Of a DNA stretch of 50,481 nt, positions 8,626-16,467 are shown one piece after another (position 1 is the stretch's first letter; each line of letters opens with the position of its first letter). The translations under genes and the position numbers were made by a program. Below the pieces are notes generated by a model, which did not search any database, was not told the DNA's origin, and saw only the letters and a program-made list of their open reading frames with translations. Location: positions 1 to 50,481 of the forward strand of contig NZ_JABDMV010000136.1 in the NCBI RefSeq assembly GCF_013001275.1, written 5' to 3'. This DNA comes from Flaviramulus sp. (lineage in GTDB: Bacteria > Bacteroidota > Bacteroidia > Flavobacteriales > Flavobacteriaceae).

Positions 8626-9579
8626 TTAGCCTTTATAAACACCCATTTGAGCATATTTATCCATGCGTTGTGCAACTAATTCTTTTGGTGATAAGTTTTT
8701 AAGTGCTTCATACGATTTAACTATCGCATTACTTACAGATTGGAATGTTTTTTCTCGATCTCTGTGAGCTCCACCAAGTGGTTCTTTTATAATTTCATCA
8801 ACTAACTTAAGTTTTTTCATATCAGCTGCCGTCAGCTTTAAAGCTTCAGCTGCTTTTTCTTTATACTCCCAGCTTCTCCATAAAATTGATGAGCAAGATT
8901 CTGGTGATATTACAGAATACCAAGTATTTTCTAACATTAGTACTTTATCACCTACTCCAATACCCAACGCGCCACCAGAAGCTCCTTCACCAATAACTAT
9001 AGTGATAATAGGCACTTTTAGTCGCGTCATTTCTAAAATGTTTCTAGCAATAGCTTCTCCCTGCCCACGCTCTTCAGCTTCTAGCCCTGGATATGCCCCT
9101 GGAGTATCTAAAAGTGTCACTACTGGAATTCCAAACTTTTCTGCAGATTTCATCAATCGCAAAGCTTTTCTATATCCTTCTGGGTTTGCCATTCCAAAAT
9201 TTCTATACTGACGTGTTTTTGTATTAAAACCTTTTTGTTGACCAATAAACATAAAACTTTGATCACCAATTTTACCTAATCCACCAATCATAGCTTTATC
9301 ATCTTTAAAGCTTCTATCTCCATGTAATTCTAAATAAGTAGTTCCGCAAATGGCCTTAATATGATCTAACGTATAAGGTCTATCAGGGTGTCTTGACATT
9401 TGAACACGTTGCCAAGGTGTTAAGTTCTTGTATATCTCTTTCTGTGTAATTTTTAATTTTTCCTGAATTTGAGCACATGTTTCAGTTACATCAACATCAC
9501 TTTCTTCTCCAATTACTTTACATTTTTCTAATTGGTCTTCAAGGTCTTTTATCGGGAGTTCAAATTCTAAATATTCCAT
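8626..9579 (-). CDS. accA: Acetyl-CoA carboxylase, carboxyltransferase alpha subunit
   Basis: AccA with AccD moves the carboxyl group from biotin to acetyl-CoA, making malonyl-CoA for fatty acid synthesis. The 317 residues carry the family signatures [20 protein letters not shown], the substrate region [18 protein letters not shown], and the oxyanion-hole stretch [14 protein letters not shown], then the [12 protein letters not shown] motif. Length is normal. accD is not in the window. It sits between an EamA transporter and dnaB, an order I remember from other Flavobacteriaceae. Confidence 0.97.
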   Translation of the reverse strand: MEYLEFELPIKDLEDQLEKCKVIGEESDVDVTETCAQIQEKLKITQKEIYKNLTPWQRVQMSRHPDRPYTLDHIKAICGTTYLELHGDRSFKDDKAMIGGLGKIGDQSFMFIGQQKGFNTKTRQYRNFGMANPEGYRKALRLMKSAEKFGIPVVTLLDTPGAYPGLEAEERGQGEAIARNILEMTRLKVPIITIVIGEGASGGALGIGVGDKVLMLENTWYSVISPESCSSILWRSWEYKEKAAEALKLTAADMKKLKLVDEIIKEPLGGAHRDREKTFQSVSNAIVKSYEALKNLSPKELVAQRMDKYAQMGVYKG

Positions 9580-9648
9580 AAGAATTTTATTTTAACTTAT
9601 TATTTTCGGTTAGTATACAAATATAAAAACTTTAATTTTCATAGCGTG

Positions 9649-10545
9649 TTATGTATGGCTTCTTTTTAATTTTCTTTTGTATTTTAAAGCAGCATTTAAT
9701 AAAACCACGCTAATAATTATTGCCGCTCCATAATAAAATGAGACACTCATTTTTTCCTTTTCTGGAAATAAAATTACTGCCAACATTATTCCATAAATTG
9801 GTTCTAAATTATAAGTTAACACTACACTATAGGGGCTAATTACTTTCATTACGTACACAGCTGCTATAAAAGCATAGGTTGTACAAACTGAAGCCAAAAT
9901 AAATAGATATCCTAAATCGGATTGACTTATATTAAAAAAATCTGCATTAAATCCATCACCAAAACAAAATATATAAATTGAAATAAAGAAAACACCACTT
10001 AAAAACTCATAAAACGATATGACTGTTGCCGTATTCCGCTTTAAAAAACTTCCATTTAAAACCGCAAAAAGAGATGAAAAAAACGCTGATGAAATTCCTA
10101 AAACAATACCGGTAAGATATTTTAGTTCACTTTGTGTTATTATGAAAACCCCAATAATAACAATGATTCCGAAAATTATCTCATACCAAATTATGGTTCG
10201 TTTATAAATTATAGGTTCTATAAAAGATGCAAAAAATGCACCTGTAGAAAACATAGCAAGCGCAATAGAAATATTTGCCTCATCAATTGCTCCAAAAAAA
10301 GTAATCCAATGTAAGGCGATAATTATACCGGCTATTGAAAATCTAATAATTGCTTTTGGGCTAACTCGTAATTTAACTTTTGCGATAACAATATATAGCA
10401 ACATTAAAATTGATGCCATAACCATTCTATACCAAACTAAATTAACAGCTTTTATTGTTATAAGTTCTCCTAAAATTGCAGTAAAACCAGCTATAAAAAC
10501 TAAAAAATGAAGATGGAAATAATTTTTAAGTTTAACGTTTGGCAT
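9649..10545 (-). CDS. EamA/DMT-family transporter
   Basis: This is an inner-membrane protein of the drug/metabolite transporter superfamily with about ten predicted hydrophobic segments in two EamA-type halves of five (roughly 15-135 and 145-290). The signature stretches are NLVWYRMVMASILMLL and the second-half equivalent SFYEFLSGVFF, and SVVLTYNLEPIYGIMLAVI is typical of the last helices. The substrate cannot be inferred. Its start overlaps the end of the LptF/LptG permease gene by 14 bp, so the two are probably translated together. Confidence 0.88.
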   Translation of the reverse strand: MPNVKLKNYFHLHFLVFIAGFTAILGELITIKAVNLVWYRMVMASILMLLYIVIAKVKLRVSPKAIIRFSIAGIIIALHWITFFGAIDEANISIALAMFSTGAFFASFIEPIIYKRTIIWYEIIFGIIVIIGVFIITQSELKYLTGIVLGISSAFFSSLFAVLNGSFLKRNTATVISFYEFLSGVFFISIYIFCFGDGFNADFFNISQSDLGYLFILASVCTTYAFIAAVYVMKVISPYSVVLTYNLEPIYGIMLAVILFPEKEKMSVSFYYGAAIIISVVLLNAALKYKRKLKRSHT

Positions 10546-11608
10546 TATACAGAAGGTAAACAGCTAAAATACCAAAAATGAAATTAGGAAACCATACGGC
10601 TATGATAGGTGGGAAATCGGATTGTTCTGCCATAACGCCAAAAATCTTATCGAAAAACACAAATACCATCGCAATACAAATACCTACCGCAAGATTAACT
10701 CCCATACCACCTCTTCTTTTTATAGAAGACACAGCCACGGCAATTATTGTTAATATAAATACTGAAACTGGTAAACTCCACTTTCTGTATAACACTAATT
10801 TAAAACGACCAACGTTTGAAGATCCGCGCGCTTCTTCTTTCGCAATAAATTGTTTTAAATCGCCATACATTTTAGTTTCTGCCGCATAAATAACAGGAAT
10901 TAGATCATCAACGTCGAATTCAAAAAGTGTATCTTTTCTTCTAACTATATCTAACTTATCTTCATTTTCGCCAATTTCGCGTTTAACATAATTAGTTAGC
11001 CTGTATAAAGTATCTTTTTCAATATATTTTATTGTAGTTGCTGTTATTTTGAATTTAAGTTCGTTGCCGTCAAAATGTTCTAATGTAAAATTATTACCTT
11101 GTTTGTTTTTTACATCAAAACTACTTACATAAATAATTTCATCATCATTTATTTGCCTAAAAACATCGGTATTTACAACAGCGCTTCTCCCTTTTTTAAA
11201 ATATTTATAGCTAAAATCATTAAATCCTTCGCTAGCCTTTGGAGCCAAATATAAGCCTAGAATAATAGCCAAAATACCAACTATAAAAGCGCCAATTAAA
11301 TAGGGTCTTAAAAAACGAGAAAATGATACACCAGAGCTTAAAAATGCTATAACCTCGGTATTATTTGCAAGTTTTGAAGTAAACCAAATTACAGATAAAA
11401 ATAAAAATAACGGAAATAATAAATGTGCAAAATAAACAGTAAAATCTAACAAATAGACTAATACCTCATTGGCTGGAACTTCATTTTCAAGTATTTTTCC
11501 AATTTTTTCAGCGAGATGTACTGTTATACCAATAGGAATAAACAACAGCAACATCATGAAAAATGTAAACAGATAGCGTTTTAATATGTACCAATCGAGT
11601 ATTTTCAT
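10532..11608 (-). CDS. LptF/LptG-family LPS export permease
   Basis: The product is an inner-membrane subunit of the lipopolysaccharide transport ABC exporter (YjgP/YjgQ family). It begins MKILDWYILKRYL, has three hydrophobic helices before a periplasmic beta-jellyroll (about 130-265), then three more helices with LYRKWSLPVSVFIL and a short cytoplasmic end. At 358 residues it is standard length. It starts 6 bp after tgt ends and overlaps the EamA gene. LptG rather than LptF is likely from the N-terminal form, but I do not assign the letter with certainty. Its ATPase LptB is not in the window. Confidence 0.9.
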   Translation of the reverse strand: MKILDWYILKRYLFTFFMMLLLFIPIGITVHLAEKIGKILENEVPANEVLVYLLDFTVYFAHLLFPLFLFLSVIWFTSKLANNTEVIAFLSSGVSFSRFLRPYLIGAFIVGILAIILGLYLAPKASEGFNDFSYKYFKKGRSAVVNTDVFRQINDDEIIYVSSFDVKNKQGNNFTLEHFDGNELKFKITATTIKYIEKDTLYRLTNYVKREIGENEDKLDIVRRKDTLFEFDVDDLIPVIYAAETKMYGDLKQFIAKEEARGSSNVGRFKLVLYRKWSLPVSVFILTIIAVAVSSIKRRGGMGVNLAVGICIAMVFVFFDKIFGVMAEQSDFPPIIAVWFPNFIFGILAVYLLYNAKR

Positions 11609-11614
11609 TTAATA

Positions 11615-12745
11615 TTACAACCTATTATCTAACTGTTTTACCATTTTTTCCTTCCAAGTATTAAAATCTCCTGCTAATATATGTTTTCTGGCTTCTCGAA
11701 CCAACCATAAATAGAATCCTAAATTATGTATAGTTGCAATTTGTTTTCCTAGCAATTCATTAACCGTAAATAAATGTCTTAAATAAGCTTTACTATATTC
11801 AGTATCTACAAAAGTAATTGCCATCTCATCAATTGGCGAAAAATCTTCAGCCCATTTTAAATTTTTAATATTTATGGTTCCAGTAGCTGTGAACAACATT
11901 CCGTTCCTGGCATTACGCGTTGGCATAACACAATCAAACATATCAATTCCTAACGCTATATTTTCCAAAATATTGATCGGTGTACCAACCCCCATTAAAT
12001 AGCGTGGTTTATCTTCTGGTAAAATAGCACAAACTACATCTGTCATGGCATACATTTCTTCTGCAGGTTCTCCAACCGATAATCCACCAATAGCGTTACC
12101 TATTGCTCCCGCATTGGCAATATATTCCGCAGATTGCTTTCTTAAATCTTTATATGTGCTACCTTGAACAATAGGAAAAAATGCTTGGTTGTAATCGTAT
12201 TTTAATGGTGTTTTTTCTAAGTGATTAATGCATCTATCTAACCACCTATGCGTCATATGCATAGAACGTTTTGCGTAATTATAATCGCAAGGATAAGGCG
12301 TACATTCGTCAAAAGCCATAATTATATCGGCTCCAATAGTCCGTTGTAATTCCATCACATTTTCTGGAGTAAATGTATGATAACTTCCATCGATATGAGA
12401 TTTAAATTTCACACCTTCCTCCTTAATTTTTCTATTCGCTGAAAGAGAATACACCTGATAGCCACCGGAATCGGTTAGAATATTTCTATCCCAATTCATG
12501 AATTTATGAAGGCCACCAGCCTTTTCTAATACATTGGTTTGAGGTCTTAGATATAAATGATATGTATTACCTAAAATAATGTCAGGATTTATATCATTTT
12601 TTAGCTCTCTTTGATGCACTCCTTTTACCGAGGCAACTGTACCAACTGGCATAAAAATGGGTGTTTCAATAACGCCATGATCTGTTGTTATTTTACCCGC
12701 TCTCGCCTTACTTTGCGAATCTTTTCCTTTTAATTCAAATTTCAT
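11615..12745 (-). CDS. tgt: tRNA-guanine transglycosylase without the usual zinc cysteines
   Basis: Tgt exchanges guanine 34 of GUN anticodons for a queuine precursor. The start is MKFELKGKD at 12745; an in-frame ATG 35 codons upstream would add a hydrophobic leader that a cytoplasmic enzyme does not have. Catalytic features are DSGGYQVYSL (Asp), IIMAFDECTPYP, GLSVGEP, and MFDCVMPTRNARNG with the nucleophile Asp. In most bacterial Tgt the next stretch holds a CxCxxC zinc site; here it reads FSPIDEMAITFVDTEYSKAY with no cysteine, although the partner His in TIHNLGF is kept. The 376-residue length is normal. It heads an lptG-containing minus-strand operon. Confidence 0.94.
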   Translation of the reverse strand: MKFELKGKDSQSKARAGKITTDHGVIETPIFMPVGTVASVKGVHQRELKNDINPDIILGNTYHLYLRPQTNVLEKAGGLHKFMNWDRNILTDSGGYQVYSLSANRKIKEEGVKFKSHIDGSYHTFTPENVMELQRTIGADIIMAFDECTPYPCDYNYAKRSMHMTHRWLDRCINHLEKTPLKYDYNQAFFPIVQGSTYKDLRKQSAEYIANAGAIGNAIGGLSVGEPAEEMYAMTDVVCAILPEDKPRYLMGVGTPINILENIALGIDMFDCVMPTRNARNGMLFTATGTINIKNLKWAEDFSPIDEMAITFVDTEYSKAYLRHLFTVNELLGKQIATIHNLGFYLWLVREARKHILAGDFNTWKEKMVKQLDNRL

Positions 12746-12868
12746 ATAAATCAACACTTCGGTCGGCAAAGATAAATAACTGAAAAAGGAAATGATTATA
12801 TTAAAAAGAAAATAATATGGATTTGGCAACGTTTTTGATATTAGTAACAAAATCTTAAAACGAATATT

Positions 12869-13453
12869 ATGAGAAAATTATTTTTTATTTTACTTATTGT
12901 TATTATCACACCAATTGCTACAATGGCACAAACAGCTACAGGAATTGGATTTAAAGCAGGGTTAAATTACAATGCTAATGGTGACTATTTTAAATCTATT
13001 GAAGAAAACGCACAAAACCCCGATAGAAACGTTGGTTATCATTTAGGTTTATTTGGTAAAATTGGAAATGAGGTTTATTTTAAACCGGAACTTATTTATA
13101 CAAGTACAAAAAGTGATTACAATGACGATAGTTTTAAAATGCAGAAATTTGATGCACCCATGTTATTTGGTGTGAAAATACTAGGCCCAATTAGTGTTTT
13201 TGGTGGACCCTCATTTCAATATATTTTAGATACAGAATTTGACGGTGTTGCAATAAATGATGTAGAGAATGAATTTACTGTAGGGCTAAATTTTGGTATT
13301 GGACTTAATATTAATAAACTTGGTATTGATTTAAGATATGAAAGAGGTTTTAGTGATAATGAAGCTACATTTATTGGTAATAATGGTGTTGGCACAAGTA
13401 GGTTAGATACACGACCAGACCAATTGATTTTAAGTTTTTCCCTTATTCTATAA
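12869..13453 (+). CDS. Outer-membrane beta-barrel protein (PorT-like)
   Basis: The 194-residue protein has a signal peptide (MRKLFFILLIVIITPIATMA, then QTATG) and alternating strands typical of small eight-stranded barrels: GIGFKAGLNYN, VGYHLGLFGKIG, VYFKPELIYT, DAPMLFGVKI, VFGGPSFQYIL, NFGIGLNINKLGIDLRYERGF, and a C-terminal strand RPDQLILSFSLIL ending in an aliphatic residue. The pattern matches the outer membrane beta-barrel/PorT family of Bacteroidota. The role is unknown. It is divergent from tgt and transcribed alone, ending at a bidirectional terminator. Confidence 0.85.
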   Translation: MRKLFFILLIVIITPIATMAQTATGIGFKAGLNYNANGDYFKSIEENAQNPDRNVGYHLGLFGKIGNEVYFKPELIYTSTKSDYNDDSFKMQKFDAPMLFGVKILGPISVFGGPSFQYILDTEFDGVAINDVENEFTVGLNFGIGLNINKLGIDLRYERGFSDNEATFIGNNGVGTSRLDTRPDQLILSFSLIL

Positions 13454-13473
13454 ACTATCTTATTTATTATAAA

Positions 13474-13499
13474 AAAAGCCTCACAATTGTGAGGCTTTT
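13474..13499. terminator. Bidirectional terminator
   Basis: A 26-base perfect palindrome, arms AAAAGCCTCACAA and its complement, is flanked by A and T runs. It lies between two convergent genes (ends at 13453 and 13514) and can stop both. Confidence 0.9.
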
Positions 13500-13513
13500 A
13501 AATTTTAAAAAAT

Positions 13514-14470
13514 TTATGATTTAATTATAAACCCTGTTTCTTCAGGGTCTAAATAATTAGGAATTCCATTAGCACCAATATCATTTGTTGGGTCGCCATC
13601 ATTATCAAGATCCTCATTTCTTGTTGGTATACTATCTCCATCATCATCTTTGTCTAAATAATCTGGAGTTCCATCGCCATCCGTGTCATCATCGGTATCA
13701 TCTTTTAGGTTTTCAAAATTTACATTAAACTCTCCATCATTATTTAAATCTTCTTTGTACGAAGGTATGCCATCACCGTCATGGTCGTTTTCAATCTTTT
13801 TATATAATTCAAATTTAAATATTAAAGGAGAATAAGACGAAATACCTGTAGCCGAGCTCGAAAAATATCCTAAACCAGATGGTACAAACATAACGCCTGT
13901 TCCTTGGTTTAAATATTCTACTGTTCCATCACTATTTTCAATAAAGCTTTCAGCCGTATTAAATTGTGGTAAAACTTTTCTCCAAACTGGTATTAAATTT
14001 AACAAATCAAAAGGAGTATCGGGGTTTACTTTACTATCAAACACTTCTCCATCTAAAGTAAATCCTTCGTACGTAACTAAAACATTATCAGCAAAGGTTG
14101 GAGAATCTACTCCGCCTCCTTGGTTTAATCTTAAAATATAATATTGATAATCGGTTTCTGCAAAAACAATAGCTTTTGTTTCAACAGCGTTAAATAAAAG
14201 TGTGTTACCATCTGGAGCTGAAGTTTCGCCTTCACCTAACGGCATAATTATTAAATCTTTTGTGTTTGGATCTGTATTTGAAGCATCAAAAAAATCTGAA
14301 TTGTAATAATGAGTTTCTAAGTAATTAATTATTGAATCGTTATCAACCAATTGTTGTTCGGTTCTGTCTCTTAGTTCAACTTCTATATCAAGAAGGCTAT
14401 CATCCTTTTTACAGGATACAAATCCTAGCATCAAAATTAAAATATATAAAGTAACTTTTCTTAATGTCAT
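13514..14470 (-). CDS. FKBP-type peptidyl-prolyl isomerase lipoprotein with TSP3-like repeats
   Basis: A signal peptide ends GFVSCKKDD, with Cys 20 as the likely lipidation site. Residues about 105-235 form an FKBP-like domain (VLVTYEGFTLDGEVFDSKV, QGTGVMFVPSGLGYFSS, PLIFKFELYKK). This resembles the gliding-associated FKBP lipoproteins of Bacteroidota, but I do not assign a gld name. Residues about 238-310 are Asp/Asn-rich calcium-binding repeats of thrombospondin type 3 form (DHDGDGIPSYKED, DTDGDGTPDYLDKDDDGD), which are not part of an ordinary FKBP. The protein likely acts in the periplasm or at the outer membrane, helping fold exported proteins. Confidence 0.85.
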   Translation of the reverse strand: MTLRKVTLYILILMLGFVSCKKDDSLLDIEVELRDRTEQQLVDNDSIINYLETHYYNSDFFDASNTDPNTKDLIIMPLGEGETSAPDGNTLLFNAVETKAIVFAETDYQYYILRLNQGGGVDSPTFADNVLVTYEGFTLDGEVFDSKVNPDTPFDLLNLIPVWRKVLPQFNTAESFIENSDGTVEYLNQGTGVMFVPSGLGYFSSSATGISSYSPLIFKFELYKKIENDHDGDGIPSYKEDLNNDGEFNVNFENLKDDTDDDTDGDGTPDYLDKDDDGDSIPTRNEDLDNDGDPTNDIGANGIPNYLDPEETGFIIKS

Positions 14471-14552
14471 TATTGCTTATTTTTGAGGTCGCAAGATACA
14501 ATTTTAATATATTCTTGCACAATAACATTAACGTAGTTTTTAGAATAATTAT

Positions 14553-14924
14553 ATGCGAATAGACAAGTATTTATGGTGTATTAGGTACTACAAAACTAGA
14601 TCGATTGCTACTACAGCATGTAAAAAAGGTCAAGTACGTGTAAATGGTGACGTTGTAAAACCTAGCAGAGATGTCTATGCGCAAGACACAATTGAATTGC
14701 GGAAAGATCAGATAAACTATAAATTAAAAGTAAACGATATTCCTGATAGTAGAATTGGCGCCAAATTGGTCGATATTTACAGAACTGATATTACACCAAA
14801 AGAACAATTTGAAGCAAGAGAGCTATTAAAATATTCAAAAGATTATTACAGAAAAAAGGGAGTTGGACGGCCTACTAAAAAAGATAGAAGAGATATTGAT
14901 GATTTTACTGATGAAATTGAGTAA
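14553..14924 (+). CDS. S4-domain RNA-binding protein (Hsp15/RqcP type)
   Basis: The S4 domain fills residues 1-60 (MRIDKYLWCIRYYKTRSIA, KKGQVRVNGDVVKPSRDV), as in Hsp15/HslR and RqcP, which bind 50S subunits with stalled nascent chains. The rest is a basic tail (RKKGVGRPTKKDRRD). At 123 residues it is typical. It is followed 30 bp later by a phosphoribosyltransferase gene. Hsp15 versus RqcP cannot be told from the sequence alone. Confidence 0.88.
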   Translation: MRIDKYLWCIRYYKTRSIATTACKKGQVRVNGDVVKPSRDVYAQDTIELRKDQINYKLKVNDIPDSRIGAKLVDIYRTDITPKEQFEARELLKYSKDYYRKKGVGRPTKKDRRDIDDFTDEIE

Positions 14925-14954
14925 TTTTATAGTTTAAATTTACAATAATTAATT

Positions 14955-15458
14955 ATGGCGACTAAGAATAACGTGATACTAAATCATGATGAAATAAATC
15001 ATAAAATTAGGCGTATTGCGTTTCAAATTTACGAAACCAATGTCAATGAAAAAGAAGTTATTCTGGCAGGCATAGATAAGAATGGATTTATACTTGCAAA
15101 AAAATTAAAATCTATTCTTCAAAAAATATCAGATATAAATCCTATACTATGTAAGGTTAGTATTGATAAAAAAAATCCACAAGCAGAAATTAAAACATCT
15201 GTTTCTTCGGAAGATTATAAAAATAAATCTTTAGTGCTTGTTGATGATGTATTAAATTCTGGAACTACTTTAATTTATGGAGTGAAGCATTTTTTAAATG
15301 TGCCTTTAAAACAATTTAAAACAGCTGTTCTTGTTAATAGAAATCATAAAAAATATCCAGTGAAAGCTGATTTTAAAGGAATTTCACTTTCTACTTCGTT
15401 GCACGAACACATTAATGTAGTGTTAGAAGGAAAAAGTTATGAAGCCGCTTTAGAATAA
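14955..15458 (+). CDS. Phosphoribosyltransferase-family protein
   Basis: This type I phosphoribosyltransferase has a textbook PRPP-binding motif LVLVDDVLNSGTTL near 96-109 and a hood region LAGIDKNGFILAKKL. The layout resembles PyrR/uracil phosphoribosyltransferase-like proteins, but no RNA-binding or regulatory feature can be seen and the base specificity is open. Its 3' end overlaps the convergent aroK gene by 9 bp. Confidence 0.85.
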   Translation: MATKNNVILNHDEINHKIRRIAFQIYETNVNEKEVILAGIDKNGFILAKKLKSILQKISDINPILCKVSIDKKNPQAEIKTSVSSEDYKNKSLVLVDDVLNSGTTLIYGVKHFLNVPLKQFKTAVLVNRNHKKYPVKADFKGISLSTSLHEHINVVLEGKSYEAALE

Positions 15459-15971
15459 ATTCAAAACAATTTCTTCAACTATTTCTTTTTTACTTTTTGC
15501 ATCAGTGATTATTTGAATTTCAGCTTGACTATAGTATGAAATACGTTCAAATAAATGCTTCCCAATAAACTCAGTCAAGGATTCGTCTGTTTTTAAATGT
15601 GCAATTAAAGGACGCTCGTTTTTATTTTTAGTGAGGTTTTTTACCAATGTAGAAATTGAGGCTTTTAGATAAATACTTCTAACAAATCTAGACTGTAAGA
15701 TCAGCTCCATATTATTACTATAGCAAGGTGTCCCGCCACCAACCGATAAAATCATATTACCTTTTGTTTGTAATAGTTCGTTTAAATAGTGTGATTCCTG
15801 TTTCCTGAAATAGATTTCTCCTTTGGATTTAAAAATATCAGCTACTGATAGATTTTCTTTCTTTTTGATATAATCATCTAAATCAATAAATTTATAGTTT
15901 AATTTTTTGGCCAATTTATTCCCTATAGTTGACTTTCCAGAAGCCATATACCCAATTAAAACTAATATCAT
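15450..15971 (-). CDS. aroK: Shikimate kinase
   Basis: Shikimate kinase phosphorylates shikimate in aromatic amino acid synthesis. The 173 residues show Walker A GYMASGKST (7-15), the shikimate-binding DLDDYI and FRKQE stretches, SVGGGTPC, and the lid region NKNERPLI with its essential Arg. Length is normal. It is transcribed alone and ends inside the convergent phosphoribosyltransferase gene without an obvious terminator. Confidence 0.95.
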   Translation of the reverse strand: MILVLIGYMASGKSTIGNKLAKKLNYKFIDLDDYIKKKENLSVADIFKSKGEIYFRKQESHYLNELLQTKGNMILSVGGGTPCYSNNMELILQSRFVRSIYLKASISTLVKNLTKNKNERPLIAHLKTDESLTEFIGKHLFERISYYSQAEIQIITDAKSKKEIVEEIVLNLF

Positions 15972-16069
15972 TTTGATGCTATAAATTGATTATTAAAAAC
16001 ATACACATATGTGATGCAAAAAAACAAAAATTTCTCCAAAAAAAGTATGGTTTTATTAATTAAACATTT

Positions 16070-16077
16070 TATATTTG
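16070..16077 (+). promoter_or_regulatory. -7 box of the tRNA-Lys promoter
   Basis: TATATTTG fits TAnnTTTG and lies 38 bp before the tRNA. No good TTG was found at the -33 position. It probably drives tRNA-Lys and perhaps read-through into tRNA-Leu. Confidence 0.5.
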
Positions 16078-16115
16078 CACCCGCTAACAACAATACGTTA
16101 GCATTTTTATTTAAT

Positions 16116-16188
16116 GACCTGGTAGCTCAGTTGGTAGAGCATCTCCCTTTTAAGGAGAGGGTCCTGGGTTCGAGCCCCAGCCCGGTCA
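16116..16188 (+). tRNA. tRNA-Lys (anticodon TTT)
   Basis: A complete cloverleaf is present: acceptor GACCTGG with CCCGGTC, D arm GCTCAGTTGGTAGAGC, anticodon arm TCTCC-CTTTTAA-GGAGA (anticodon TTT), T arm CTGGG-TTCGAGC-CCCAG and discriminator A. CCA is not encoded. The acceptor stem has one U-C mismatch at pair 5-68; all other stems are fully paired. Confidence 0.96.
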
Positions 16189-16190
16189 CT

Positions 16191-16228
16191 GAAAAAGTTA
16201 AGCTAAATTGCTTAACTTTTTCTATTTT
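16191..16228 (+). terminator. Terminator-like hairpin between the two tRNA genes
   Basis: GAAAAAGTTAAGC (16191-16203) and its exact complement (16210-16222) form a 13 bp stem with a TAAATT loop, followed by TATTTTTA. It would stop most transcription after tRNA-Lys. Confidence 0.7.
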
Positions 16229-16244
16229 TACTCACTTCATTAAT

Positions 16245-16330
16245 GCGCACGTGGCGGAATTGGTAGACGCGCTGGCTTGAGGGGCCAGTATCCGTTTTAG
16301 GATGTGGAAGTTCGAATCTTCTCGTGCGCA
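16245..16330 (+). tRNA. tRNA-Leu (anticodon GAG)
   Basis: This is a class II tRNA. The acceptor GCGCACG pairs perfectly with CGTGCGC, the anticodon arm is CTGGC-TTGAGGG-GCCAG (anticodon GAG), there is a long variable arm (TATCCGTTTTAGGATG), and the T arm is GGAAG-TTCGAAT-CTTCT with one wobble. Discriminator A; CCA is not encoded. Confidence 0.96.
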
Positions 16331-16411
16331 CTTTAACAAATTCACTTTATCATCTACTCTGTCAATATTTAAATAATTACACTAATTAAATACTGACGCC
16401 TTAGGATAAAA

Positions 16412-16467
16412 TTTGTTGTTCATTTAATAAAAATACATTACTTTTGTTTAACAAAAATTTGTTTTCA
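16412..16467 (+). promoter_or_regulatory. Promoter and operator-like repeats of the carotenoid regulator
   Basis: TTG (16416-16418), a 20 bp spacer and TACTTTTG (16439-16446) form a good Bacteroidota promoter. TTTGTTTAAC (16443-16452) overlaps the -7 box; related units TTTGTTGTTC (16412) and TTTGTTTTCA (16458) flank it, and AACAAA-AA-TTTGTT (16450-16463) is an inverted repeat. The same decamer recurs before crtI. This suggests autoregulation by the MerR protein. Confidence 0.55.

Noticed and set aside
12746-12850. An N-terminal extension of tgt starting at 12850
   Set aside because: It adds a hydrophobic leader with no family match to a cytoplasmic enzyme. MKFELKGKD at 12745 is the normal start.
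16011-16280. An 89-codon open frame over the tRNA-Lys and tRNA-Leu genes
   Set aside because: Its codons are simply the tRNA sequences (AQLVEHLPFKERVLGSSPSP-type readings) and it has no family match. The two cloverleaves explain the region.
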